Shown piece by piece: positions 23,275-35,977 of a stretch of 64,000 bases of DNA. The stretch's first letter is position 1; the number at the start of each line of letters is the position of its first letter. The stretch spans positions 1,426,001 through 1,490,000 of the forward strand of contig RCTD01000008.1 of the NCBI GenBank assembly GCA_014898415.1, read 5' to 3'. The translations under genes and the position numbers were made by a program. The notes below the pieces were generated by a model. The model was not told where the DNA came from and did not search any database. It saw only the letters and a program-made list of their open reading frames with translations. Source of the stretch: Stromatinia cepivora. Its lineage: Eukaryota; Ascomycota; Leotiomycetes; Helotiales; Sclerotiniaceae.

Positions 23275-23556
23275 TGTGACGCACAAGAGCCGTAGTAGAG
23301 CTGAATAAACAGGGTCAATTATGTTCTTTAGAATCTACAACTGAAGAACTATGGCTCGTAAGGAGCGACTAGATATATATACACAAATACCCATTTATGG
23401 GCTGCAGGGTTGTGCGTATACGTTATTAGGGTTACCATTTTACCATACTAAATCGTATGATTCGTAACGCATACACACGGATGATCAGCTCATAAATTGA
23501 TATGGGAGATAAGAGGTATCACGTGGTTAGCCTCCTGTGGTTCACGATTCGTGACA
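23275..23556. mobile_element. Solo LTR, 282 bp (TGTGACGC...TCGTGACA)
   Basis: The ends are TG...CA with near-inverted termini (TGTGACG / CGTGACA). A perfect 5-bp target duplication TATAC lies at 23,270-23,274 and 23,557-23,561. Its interior keeps far more C and G than the surroundings, so it inserted after, or escaped, the mutation of its neighbours. No internal element sequence is attached. Confidence 0.8.
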
Positions 23557-24271
23557 TATACCGATAATAAAGATCGTCATCTCGATATTACTTATTAATT
23601 GATCTTAAAAAGAGAATAATTTCCTTTATAAAAAAAATAATAAAAAGTTTTATAATCAAATTGAGATTAGTTGATTCTTTGCTATTCGTAACTCTTATAT
23701 AAAATTTATATAAAAAAAATAAAATTCAAATTAAAAATATCAAATGTTAAAAAAATACATTTACTTAATTTTCTATTAAAATCTATTTTTTTTATAAACT
23801 ATTATAAGCTTTGAAATTTAAAATATTAACAATACTAATAAATATACTTTGAAATTATTCTTATTTTCGTTTAATCAATCATTCAAATAATGATAATAAT
23901 GAATTTGAATTTTTATATTTTATCCTAATATATATATTTTAAAACACCTTTCATAACTCGATTCTTATTGGTCGAAAAAAAGTATATAAGGTCTGTGCGG
24001 AATACGATAAAAAAGATAGAACCTCAAAATATTTCATTTTTACGAATTTGGAATACTTTCAATAAAAGTGTTGAAGATTATATATTTGAAGATGATAAAT
24101 CTTATAATTTGAAAGTAGTAATTTGGAGATTATAATAAAATAAGCAATTATGAAATTATAATAATAATATAGAGTTGTATAAGAGTATTATATTATATAT
24201 AATTAATAATATTAAATAATATTCGGATTCAGTTTCTTAATCTTCAATATTGAAGATATAGTTTTCCTATA

Positions 24272-24330
24272 ACGTGGTTTATCAGCGAGCGGGCCATATC
24301 ACTAAACGGGCCACTTTTATCTCAATTTAT
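24272..24330 (+). repeat. Left terminal inverted repeat of the Fot1-like element
   Basis: It matches 31,831-31,889 as a reverse complement with only a few transitions, such as GGGCC against GGGTC and CACTAA against CACCGA. These are the kind RIP makes. Confidence 0.85.
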
Positions 24331-24770
24331 TATTTCAAACCTATATTATTTAACAATAATTAAATCAATTAATTGAAATTATTAAAAATCTAATAATCTA
24401 GAATCTATTATATTATTCTAATAAATTCTTAAATTATAATCAATCTTTCTATATTTACTATAGTATCGATTAATAGATAATTCCTTATTAGAATTTCTTT
24501 TATTTTGATATTCGTTGTATTGAATTTGATTATCAATCTTTTATTATAATAATATATTTTCAATTTTTTATTCAATAAATACTTCTTTATTATATAATTG
24601 AATTTTTTTAATATATCGATATTTATTTAATGTTTCATTTATTCTTCGAAATATATAATTCTCAGTATTCAAAAATATAATTTTATATATTAATCTTTTT
24701 ATATTTTTAATTAAAGTTTATATAATCTCAAATATAAATATAAAAGAACTTGATTGATAATAAACTATTC

Positions 24771-27700
24771 TATTAACTTTTGGTGTAGAAAGTAGTAGTA
24801 TTATTGATTATATAGATTGAACTAAGGATTTATAATTCTAATAGAAGTAGAATTGAGATTATCCTCAAATATAATCTATACATTATTATGATCTCATAAT
24901 TTCAATTCTAATTCTATAATGACCTTATTTCCAACACTCCTTTATTGAGGATATTCTATTCGATCCTTCTAGACTACTAATCCCAATATTTTCTTGAATC
25001 TTTCGAAAGCAATCTTTACACAAAACTTCGTTATTCTATCGACAATTATATTATATATATTGATATAACTAATAGCGATTTTCTCCTTTTCTATCAAATC
25101 CCTAATAAAATGATAACTGATATCTATATATTTGAATTGTTCATACAAATATAGATTCTTGATTAAAGCTAAAACACCTTGATTATTATTAAACATCTAA
25201 ACTGTATCTCCATTCTTTCCAATATAACTTAATCTGAATAAATCTTTAAATACTTATACAATCCATCTCCCTTATTTGATGAACATTGCTATCGCAATAT
25301 ATTCTGATTCCACATTAAAGATAACCATAAACACTTGTTTTTTACTAACCCACAATATAAAGCCTCTATAGAATATCACAACTCCCTCTGAAACATTTTT
25401 CCGATCATATTTATCATTAATTTAATCTACATTTATATATACCTTTATTATATTATCAAATATATTGTATTCTTTATAAATATCAGATTATACTTTCTTT
25501 AACCCGAACCATAACTTCTGTTTGATTGTTGATCATAGATATCACATTAGATTCTTCAAAGCTATAATATAATGTTTTACTAGTTTTACCATAAATTATA
25601 AAAGTCTTCTAACTAAAAACACTATATCTAATCGAATATATATTATTAGATAAATTACACTTCCTATTCGTTATTGATATTCGTTTATATTTATTAGTTC
25701 ATCATCATCGATTATTAACCGGAGATAGATATAATCTATTATTGATAATTTCTTAACTTGATATTGTTTATATATAATATTGTATTTGATTAATATAATA
25801 TCAAAATATTCTTCTTGATCTATAATTAATATATATATTTTTCTATCACAAATAACTCTAATATTTAGAATTTTACTAATCTCCTTTAAATTCTTAATAT
25901 TAAAATGGACCAATAGCTTTTCATCGAATCAAGTGATTTGCAATGATATACATGATATAATAACGATATCATCGATATATACCAATAATATTATATTATA
26001 ATCTTTAAATATATATAGATATAGATTTGTTAAACTTTATACAAAATTTATACCTAAAAACTTTTTCTTTAATAATAAACTCTAGTCTTTTTTAATTTGC
26101 TTTAAATTATATAAACTTCATAGAATTTGTAGTATATATTCCTTTTTGATTTTGATACCTTAAAATAATTCGAAATAGATTTTTTCCTTTAAGTACAATT
26201 CGGTAAAAGCATTTTTGATATCGAAATATAAACATTCCAAATTTTCTTTTGCAACGATAACTAAGAATAGTTTGAATATATCTAACCTCATTATTGATAT
26301 AAACATTTCGTTATAATCTTTTCCTAATACCTAACTAAACCCTCAAGCCATTAATCTTACTTTGAATCATTCTATCTTGTTATCCTTAATCTTAATTGTA
26401 AATACCCATTTCATCGAAATTAAATTACTTCCTTTAAGAAGTATATATTCTTTCTAAATATTATTTTGAATCAAGAATATAATTTCCTTTTGGATAACTT
26501 CCTTTCATTTTTTAGAGTATTTTCGATCCGATATTGCTTTCTTATAAGTTCTTGATATTTTGATTCCTAGAACTTTTTCGACTAGATATATTATATCTTC
26601 TGTATTATCTGTATCTATCAACGAAATTATGAAATCTGAAACGATTTTGTCTTTGATATAAAGGTCTATTTTGTAAATAATTAAAATTGTAATTATAATA
26701 TATTCTACATTTTCTTGAGTTTTGATTTGTATAGATATTGTAATCAACGTCTTTATAATCTTGCTTTTCCGTTCTTTTTCAAGATCTTATTCTATATCTC
26801 TTTTTCGTTTTTATATTAAATACCTTAAGGATTCGTTTTTAAGATTTATTTTATCCTTTTGTTCAATCTTAAATAATTATGGATTTACTTCACTTTTTGA
26901 TTCTATTGAAATAAGCTTATCAACAAAATTTAAAATGGTTTTAAATTTTGCTTCTAATATAGATTCAGGGTTTACAAAAATTGATTTTTGGACTGGACCC
27001 TTTGAAATGATGGATTCGATATCTGAAGTATCCTTAGAAGAAGATTCTTGATTTGTTTTCTGGATATTATCATTTTCATTTTCATTGTATATTGGTATTG
27101 ATATATCTAATTTATTTGGTTTCAATTGAACAATTGGGGTGCTTAATACAATCATTGAATTCGGTATAATATCTGTTGAAGAGAACACTTAAAACGAAGA
27201 TAATATAGGTATTACATTTGGTATTGAAAATAGAAAAAATGCTTTATTTGTTGTTGATCTATTATAAGGTTTTCGATTTGGTTTTATATTCTTTGTTTCT
27301 TGTAGGCTTGATTCACAATTTCTTAATTTAAAATCCAAATCTCCTTTTTGATGAGATTCATTTATAATTATTCTATTTGATCGAAATATATAACCTAATT
27401 CTAGAGAATACATTTTGATATATTTATTTGTAATTTTTGAATACCCTAGAAATATATCGATTTTCGAAATGTCCTGCAATTTGTTATATCTCTGCTCTTT
27501 TGGAATAATCTTGGGATTAATATAAATGTAACATTTGTTTCCCCAGACTTTGTATATCTTTATATCTAATATTGTATCTATAAAAGCTTTTGTAAGAAAT
27601 CGATCTATTCTGTTTATATTAGGATTAATACTAATGCGATTCCTGATATAAGTATTATACTTTACAGTTTCGTTCCAAAATTCTAATAATAATCCAGCTT

Positions 27701-30254
27701 TTTTTAATATTGTTTTTATATCTATTTCTATAATCCTTATATTCTGTTTTGCAGATCTGTTTTGATATAAAAAAACAATTGTTGTAATTTCGGATTGTAT
27801 GTTTAATAATCATTTATGAATAGTTTATAGGAGTTCCAGTATATTGTCAATTCTAATTGTAATGATCTTTTCTCCAATAGCTAATTCCATCTCCTTTTTC
27901 CAAGTTTTCAATGTTTGAATTATATTGTCTTTTTGTTTAAATAGTATAATCCAATTTATTTTTGTATAATTATTAATGATTAATATAAAATAACGATTCT
28001 CTTGAATCGATTTTGGGAATGGTCCTGTAACATTGAAATGTATAAGTTCGAGTTTCTTTGATTTGTATAGACTCAATTGCTTTGGAATATAATTGGTCAT
28101 TTTGATGAGTATATATATTTCGCAGATATTTAATTCAATTGGAATCTTTATCGGTTTGATTATATTGAATACTTTATATAGATTCTTGATTTTGTTTGGA
28201 TTTAGATGATTGAATCTTTAATATTATAACAAATATCTCTTTTTCTTTTTGAATATTAATTCATTATTAATATCTTTGGTACTATTGATTATTTTTAAAG
28301 AAAAGTCTTTTTCTTAATCATTTTGGTATATATTAGAATAGAAAATTATATCCTTATATTCTTTGATTATATATAAAACCATATATATTCTATCTTGTAT
28401 TTTAATACAAATGATTTTTTTATTATCCTTTTTGAAATATATATAATAAAAATTGAATTCCTTTTGTAATCCTATTTCGTAGATCCTTTTTCTTGACAAC
28501 AAATTTATTTTTAATCTTAATATATATAATATATTTGAAAATAGTATTTTAGAACTATCTTCGTATATTATATCTACTAAACCCTAATGATAATAATATA
28601 TTACTCCCCTATTAATCTTTATTCTTCATTTGGTAATAAATTCTATTAATCTGAATAATAAAGGTTGATTAGATATATATAAAGAAGTATCTATATCGAT
28701 ATATTATTTGCTAAAGGAAACCTTACTAATAGTTTCCTTTATCAAATTATAATCTTTTTTTATTATATTTTTAATATCGAAATCTGATTCAAAGATATTA
28801 TTAATAAAGTATATTTAATCTTTTTTGTTGAAATAAACCTTTTTCGGATTCGATAATCTCTTTCTTTTTTAATAATAAAAATAATTACAAAAGAATTTAT
28901 TGATTTATACTAAATATAAATAATCTTGTATATAATAACTTTCCCTTTGATATAGATCACAAGTATTGTTTGGGGTTTCGAAATCTAATTCTTAATATCG
29001 AAAAGTATATCTAAATCCTTTTGCAATTTATATTAACTCTAATCTATCTTTAAAACGAAATTCTTTAATTTATAAATACTTAATCTTATTATTGATATTA
29101 AAACTGATTTAGATATTCAATATATTTATTATTTTTTGATAATCGATTAAAAGATTATATATTAAAACCAAAAACAAAACAATATCTTGATATATTGATC
29201 AACAATTTTTGTTTGCAATTCCTAATTTCTTTTTATACTTTTTTAATTTATTCCAAACTTTGATAATAATTATATCGGGATAGATATTGAATTGGAATTT
29301 GAAGTTCTGGATTATCGTTATATATATATTGATTGTAATTGTATTAACTCTGGTATATTTTGATTTAAGGTATCTCCAAAGTATATATACTATTGAATAT
29401 TCATTAATGAAGGCTTCATCGTTATTATTAAATATTGTACAAATATACAATAACATATTCACTTTGTTCTTTAAATATTCCGATTTCAACTCGATATTGT
29501 AATATATACGATCATTAATCTTATAAATAGATATTATATTGGATCCTGTAATCTATATATATTCGTTTAATATTTGATCAATTGTATAAAACCATCCTTT
29601 CCCTCTCAATTATATCTTTGTTTATCTAAATTATCGTTTATAATTATTTTGATTAAACTTTAAAGAATTATTTGATTCTGATATTATAAAGGTTTCTTGT
29701 TATTTGATGAGTATTAAAGATAATCTTCAGATTTTTAAAACGATTTTAAAAAAAAAAGGTATATAATAAATAAATTCAAAATAATAAAGAAATATAAAAA
29801 TAAAACAATAAAAAAATTTGTAAGATTATATTATAATATATTTTTTTGTAGTTATACAAATTTGCTTTTCGTTTTTATTATAATTCTGTATTGGTATTAT
29901 ATAGACTGCTTTTTGCTTTGGTCTATAATATTGTGAATTATAAGCTATATTATTATATTTCAATTCTGCTTCGATAACATTATATGAAAACTCTGATTTT
30001 TATTTTGTTCTACCCCTACTAGCTATACTAATCCTTTTTCGATTTGTTTTGCTTTCTAATCACTATTATACAACCAGATCTTATAACCTGTTAACTTTTG
30101 ATGCAGAAAATAATAGTATTGTCGATTATATAGATTGAACTAAGAATCTATAATTCTAATAAGAATAGAATTGAGATTATCCCCAAATATGGTCTATACA
30201 CCATTGTGGTCTCGTGACCTCAATTCTAATCCTATGATGGCCTCATTTCCAACA
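24771..30254 (-). mobile_element. Ty1/copia LTR retrotransposon A (full length, degraded)
   Basis: The element is 5,484 bp with 166-bp LTRs at 24,771-24,936 and 30,089-30,254. It has a perfect TATTC duplication at 24,766-24,770 and 30,255-30,259. The LTR on the coding strand starts TGTTGGAAATGAGGCC and ends AAAGTTAACA. A GGTTATAAGATC-like sequence just inside the 5' LTR (minus strand) fits a tRNA primer binding site. Gene order gag, integrase, RT, RNase H on one strand is the copia order. It is inserted in the 3' part of the Fot1-like transposase. Confidence 0.92.
24969..29760 (-). pseudogene. gag-pol relic of copia element A
   Basis: Read on the minus strand, a gag segment lies near 29,490-29,200 (MKSEYLKNKVNMLLYICTIF). 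A zinc/pre-integrase segment is near 28,500. Integrase core lies at 28,100-27,825, with LELIHFNVTGPFPKSI, YFILIINNYTKINW and GEKIITIRIDN. The RT stretch spans about 26,750-25,670. RNase H ends at 24,969 with QGVLALIKN, HIRD-type residues and FERFKKILGLVV. The frame is cut by many stops, so no active polyprotein remains. Confidence 0.85.
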
Positions 30255-30570
30255 TATTCGAGTTTTTATTAAAGTTGATTGTAAAAAAACTTCAATTGGA
30301 TTATAAAGGATTTGAAAGATCCAGGAATTAGTAAGTTCCAAAAAAGTAAATGAAGAAATAAAAGTACGAATTCTAATATTTAGTTTTGAAAATATAAATT
30401 GAGAATCGAATAATATTAAATTTGTTTCTTGAAAATCAGCCCCTATATCCTGAATAATAAATGATTATAAATATATAGTTTTAAAAATTATAAAAAATTC
30501 AATCTTAATAATATAATTGATATAAGCTTTAATAAATTCTTCAATTTGATAATTATATAAATATTTGAAT

Positions 30571-30666
30571 ATATCAAAATATCTAATTTTGAATATATCA
30601 AAATATCTAATTTTGAATATATCAAAATATCTAATTTTGAATATATCAAAATATCTAATATTGAAT
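30571..30666. repeat. 24-bp tandem repeat, about four copies, inside the transposase relic
   Basis: The unit TTGAATATATCAAAATATCT plus four bases recurs four times head to tail. In the transposase frame each unit encodes the eight residues IRYFDIFK. Relatives have a single copy at this place (the segment after the last catalytic region). Confidence 0.8.
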
Positions 30667-31157
30667 GATTAAATTAAATGATTTGAATATAATAATAATT
30701 TGAGGTATATAATATCATTTGATTTATAATATAATTAAAAAGGTATTGATTCATGACTTTTGTATTTATTCAATACTAATATTCGATATTTGCCCTTCCT
30801 TTGATGAATAATATATTTATCGAAATACTTTAATCATTTTAATCCTATCTTATTATTCGTTTATTTATTGAAAATAAATTTAATAATTCAATCTATAGGA
30901 AAATCGATTTCGATATATTAATTGAAAAGATGAATTTGTCCTTGAATTACTAAAAATAGAGGTATAATTTCATCTTCTCTATTACTATATATAATTACTA
31001 TAATCCATTCTCGATTGTCTAATTGTATTGCTTTGTTTCTGCTATTTCATTCAATATTAATTACAATTATTCCAGAATATATTATATCTATTATAAAGCC
31101 GGTTTCATTGAAATTATAGAAATCATAATCTTGAATATTATATTTCGTTTATATATT

Positions 31158-31348
31158 TGTGAGAATCACAGCAAAGAATCGGTTAATATTCGAATAACAA
31201 TAGGTTCGGGTTTAGAATCAAAACTTTTCATTACTTTCTCTAAATGGTATTGAAGAATTCCCCTCTATATAGGTGAAAACTCTTCAAACTAGCGTACAAT
31301 TCGGCCCGCTTTCGGCTAGCCTTAGTTTCGTAGTTGAGGTTCGTAACA
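31158..31348 (-). mobile_element. Solo LTR, 191 bp (TGTTACGAACC...CTCACA)
   Basis: It is bounded by TG...CA on the minus strand and by a perfect 5-bp duplication ATATT (31,153-31,157 and 31,349-31,353). It interrupts the Fot1 transposase frame between an FRLISNI segment and the YNFNETGF motif. This confirms it as an insertion. Confidence 0.82.
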
Positions 31349-31830
31349 ATATTCGATATTAATCGAAATCATTCTTTAATAAATTTAAGATCTTTGTAAA
31401 GAATTCTTTAGAAATCATAAATGTGATTAAAATATATTTTTAATTATAAATATCATTTAACAAAGCAATGAGTTCAGAGTTTTCTAACTTTCTTTGTATT
31501 TTACGATTCGAGAATATAATTCATTATATCTTCTATACTATTCAATTTAAATACAAATCCTTTTTTATTTATATCAATTATATATTAGATAAATACCCCC
31601 CCTCCCAATCTGATCAAATTATGATCATTTATTCGAAATTCGATACAAGGGATAGAATTATTCATTTTATATTGAATCTTTATGTATAGAATATCACATA
31701 ATTTAGTAACTTTTTGAATATTTAATTTTTGGTCTTTATTGATAACTTCGATAATTAAAAATATTCGACCTTCTTGATTATTCGATTTTATAATATATTG
31801 TTAATAAATCGTATATTGAAATTGAAAGAT

Positions 31831-31889
31831 ATAAATTGAGGTAAAAATGGCCCGTTCGGTGATATGACCCGCTCGCTGATAAACCACGT
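31831..31889 (-). repeat. Right terminal inverted repeat of the Fot1-like element
   Basis: It is the inverted partner of 24,272-24,330. It is slightly better preserved and is followed by the TA target duplicate at 31,890-31,891. Confidence 0.85.
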
Positions 31890-31891
31890 TA

Positions 31892-32899
31892 TACCTTTTT
31901 CGAATTCTTTCATATATCAATATCTTATTCTTATTTATCGATTTGAATAAAGATTTATCATTTTAATTATTTTGATTAATATCATAAAGATTCTTTATTC
32001 GAATACCTTTGATATTCAATTAAATTAGAGTTTCTTTATTTGAATACTTCTATATCAATGATTTCGATTATAATACAAATAATATTATATAATTATAATA
32101 TAAATAATATTATATAATTATAATATTAATAATATTATATAAATTCGAATATAATATTTGAAGATTTATAATAATTTATGAATTTTGTATTAAAGAATAT
32201 AAAGAAAATATGAAATTTCTTTAAATTTATTGAAATATTATTATTTTATTATAAAGAAATATTTTTAAGTATTTAAAATGATATTTATTAAAATATAATA
32301 AAAAGAATAAAAAACTTTAATTATTATATAAATTTTTTGATAATTGAAATTAAAAATAAAATATAATAGAAATAATTATAAAATAACTTTTTGAAAAAGT
32401 TTAAAATATTATTGATTATATATAATAAAAAGTTTAATTTCAAATTTATTATATCATATATCTAAGTACGGCGGTTTGAGCTACTGTATTTAGCGGGTTT
32501 TGTCGTTGTTTTATATAATCTCAATTGTTTAGTAAATCTGTCTATAAAGCATATAATTATATTAAACTTTCCCTTTTATATCAGAAACCTATATCCCAGA
32601 AATCTATATTTCAAAAAGTGCCTCTTCAATATATTGTTAATTTAAAGTCCTATTTTGGTATTTCTTCTCTTTTTCATTATAGAAATTTCTATCTATCCTT
32701 TTTGCTTTGATAATTATCTATATTATAAATATTTGTAATGCTTATTCAATTATTATAATTATTTACAATTATAGAATCTATTCTTATTATATTCTATTTC
32801 TTTTTAGTTTTATCCTCGAAATCCTATTTCGTTTTTTTCCCTTATATTTCCTTCTATTTATTTCTAATAATTCACAAATATCCCTTATTATTATTCATT
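31892..32899. other. AT-rich spacer with a GC island near 32,466
   Basis: Only one patch stands out: GTACGGCGGTTTGAG at about 32,467, then TTTAGCGGGTTTTG and TTGTTTTATA. A related patch precedes the other DUF3435 relic near 56,250. This may be the promoter or end of a DUF3435-bearing element. Confidence 0.45.
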
Positions 32900-35800
32900 C
32901 TCGATAATCTATAAGCTTTCTTTGAATACAAATCTATTATCTTTATCCAATCCCAATCTCAATCAATTATAATATCTATTATTCAAATTCCAATAAAAGA
33001 TATACTCAAAACATTTTAGAATATTCTAAAACGATATAACGATAATAACAAAATATTCAAGAAAAGGAGGAAAAAAATGTTTAATAAAAAAGATTATCAA
33101 CTTTTTCAGATTAATCTAAATAATATACAATTTTTACAGTTATTTAATACTGAGAATACGAAAATTAGTATCTATTATATCAGATAGAAATTTATTAAGT
33201 ATATAAAATCTTTCACTTTTATGATTTCATTAAATTAAAGAATATATAGATATTATAATCATATTAGTATTAATTATTGATAAATAATTATTCTAATGCA
33301 AAATTGTAATAAAGGTATAATGATACTATTTCTCTATTGAATTTATAAGATATATTTGATGAAAAAGCGAAAAAAGGGGAAGAGAAAGTTTGTTAATCAA
33401 TATTAACAGGATTTTAAGATGCTTTATCATTGGTTTAATAATATCTTTGTAAATATGAATAATTCGAATGAAATCGTTAAAATATATTAAAACCTTTTCT
33501 TTATATTTTATTCTTGTATTTTTATATTAATTTTGTGAAGTATATTAATGATATACTAAAGGATAAGTTTGGATTGGATATTATAGCAAAAGTCAAGCTA
33601 ATAACCAGATCAGATGATCTACTTCTATTGTTTGTTTAATATTGGATTTATAATGAATCTGTTTTTCCTATTGAGGATAATTGATATAATATAGTTATTA
33701 TAATGTATCACGGGATAGTATGATTACACAGCACTTTCAGGGATCGTTGAATAGGTGGTACACGTGATTGGTAGAGTAAAAGAATTGAAATGACTTGCCC
33801 TTGATTATATGAATCAAGAGCTGTATATATAGAACAAATGAGTGGTTATCTAGCCGATATGCACCTTAATTAGGCTAGATCTTTGTTTATTAGTATATCA
33901 GGATCACCTTATCAATTGGTGGATTGGTAAGGGCTAGTAGATCCTTCATTCCGATTGGAAAGCATACGCTTTGATCCTTCATAAGATACAGGGGATTGCG
34001 GGGCTTTCCGTGACATAATGTTATTTCAATTCTATATTAATAGTCGATTTGTAGAGTTTGTTTATTTATTAAAGGGCAAAGTTGATGAAGATCCTTTTGG
34101 TAATATAGAGATTGATAAAGATGTATAATCTCGAGAATCATTGTATTATGATTATAATGATACGAGTGATATCAAGGATATTGATGATTTTGAGTATAAT
34201 AAGCTTAACGATGATATGGATTGCAAAGGTGATCTTAATAATGGTTATGGTATTGATAGGATAGATATTGCTATAGTAAAGAATATAAATGAAGACTATA
34301 TTATTGAGATTAGCGACTTTAGGGAATCAATTCTGTAGATTTGTATTAATATTAAATATAACGAATTTGATGAAGTGATATAATAATATAAAGCATTTTG
34401 TTATAAGAATATCTGTTTTTAAATAGTATAGAATTCAAGATCTAAAAAGAGAGATCTTTTTATTATAAAAGTTCATTTATAATATTATAAAAGTATTGAT
34501 AATAAGTTCAAATTATATATTACTTTTTCCTATTTTCGAAATTTTGATTAATTTATTTCAATATGATCTTTTTATTCCGGGAAAATCCTTTATCGATTTT
34601 TTATCCGATTTTTTATATCCTAATATATATAATCTATAATAATATTATTCTCATCGATGATTATACATTTACCAAATCTTTTTTCATAACAGATCTTGAA
34701 GATCAGAGTATAAAAATTATAAAGATATATTGGAAATTAGAATAATTCAAAAGACTAATCTTTCGAAGATTTGTTTATTCTGTTAATAATTAGATAAAAT
34801 CAAAAACAAAATCAATGATTTATTCGACTTATACTTTTTATATTGATTATTTAGAAAAGAATATTAGCTTTAAAGATAAATTAATAAATTATTATTTTCG
34901 TTAAGGAATTATAAATACAATCGATAATATATATTTTTTGATATTTTTATCTAATTCTTTAAGCTAATAGCTATTTTAGGTATCGCTTTAGATATTATTC
35001 ATAATTAAATTATAAAATATAATCTATTTATCGGAATCTTCAATAGGATCTATATAAATAATATTATTAGATTCAATATATAGAATACTTTTTTTGAAAA
35101 TAAAATCTTCAATAATAAGCTTATTTGAGCTTTTATATATATAAATATTCAATACAATCCAGGTATATCCAAAAAAGTTCCGACCGAAATAATGAAATCA
35201 TTTTTGACTGTAAATCTAGATATCATTGATCTTGAATAATAATTCAAGAAATTATATATTTAGATTAAATAGAATTTTAAATTTATTAGATATATATCAT
35301 AAATGATTCAAAAGTAATACAAAGATCTTTAAAAGAATTTTATAAATATTAAGAAAAACCTGAAAGACAAAATTGAAAAGGAATTCTGAAAGAATTATTT
35401 CTTTTGTATTTATAACAAAATAATGAAAAAACAATTATATAGATTATCCAACAAAATCTTAAAGAATAAAAAGGATATATTTATTATCCAATATCAATTC
35501 AATAAACAATATCAATTATAACAGATTCTGTACGATTTCTTTAAGAATTTAAATCAACAAGATATTATCTTTCGAAAAATTTCTATTATCAATTTTATAA
35601 TCGCTCTTGTATTTCAATAAAAATTTCAAACTTGTAAATTATAGTCTACTTTAATCTTCAAGGATATAAACAAAAAAGAATCTTCTATTCCAATTTCCCT
35701 TTTATTATTTAATAAATTTTCTATAATCTATACAAAAACCTAATATATTATTTATATTAGGAATAATTATCTTTTATATAAATAACAAATACAATCTTTT

Positions 35801-35977
35801 TATTATATTACTTATATATAGGATTATATTGAAAATATTTATTTATATAATCAAATAATAAATGAAATTTTTATTTGTCATCATTTTATATACAAAATTA
35901 AGAAATTGATTCTCAACAATTTGATACATTTTAAAAGCTATATAACCAAAGCCTATAGGATTGAACTTCGACCCTGA
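32900..35977 (+). pseudogene. DUF3435 tyrosine-recombinase-like relic 2 (Starship-captain superfamily)
   Basis: In-frame stretches with stops at Trp/Gln positions match fungal DUF3435 proteins. They include EKEEKN, KKDYQLFQI, DEDPFGNIEIDKD, an acidic NDTSDIKDIDDFEYNKLNDD, DLFIIKVHL, IFLFRENPLSI and FFITDLEDQSIK. The C-terminal part has NPGISKKVPTEIMKSFLTVN, LDIIDLE, FKKLYI, FFKNLNQQDIIF and the ending IELRP then TGA at 35,975-35,977. The protein would exceed 850 residues. A solo LTR at 33,706-34,015 splits it. The 5' limit is approximate. Confidence 0.8.
33706..34015 (-). mobile_element. Solo LTR, 310-bp family, copy 1
   Basis: The ends are TATCACGG...CCGTGACA, flanked by a perfect TAATG duplication (33,701-33,705 and 34,016-34,020). 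Joining the flanks restores the DUF3435 relic, so this is a clean insertion. It is the best-preserved of four copies in the window. The terminal TA came from TG by a RIP-type change. Confidence 0.88.

Larger units (their letters stand above)
30260..31800 (-). pseudogene. Relic of Fot1/pogo transposase (HTH plus DDE_1 nuclease)
   Basis: Reading the minus strand downward, an N-terminal helix-turn-helix trace appears (INKDQKLNIQKVTKLYDI), then IDINKKGFVFKLNSIEDI. The DDE core follows: YNFNETGFIIDI, NREWIIVI, IGLK*LKYFDKY and KGKYRILVLN. The C-terminal EEFIKAYINYIIKIEFF and NPIE come next. Stops sit where the family has Trp or Gln. The first catalytic Asp region reads NFNETGF where the family has NFDETGF. 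A 191-bp LTR interrupts the frame before this motif, and a copia element splits off the last residues beyond 24,770. Confidence 0.85.
24272..31889 (-). mobile_element. Fot1/pogo-like (Tc1/mariner) DNA transposon, RIP-degraded, with nested insertions
   Basis: Terminal inverted repeats of about 59 bp occur at 24,272-24,330 and 31,831-31,889. Both begin ACGTGGTTTATCAGCGAGCG and include a GGGYCATATCAC then AACGGGCCA motif. TA dinucleotides flank both ends, the Tc1/mariner target duplication. Without the nested copia element and its 5-bp duplication, the element is about 2.1 kb, normal for Fot1-like transposons. The transposase relic is on the minus strand. Confidence 0.88.
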
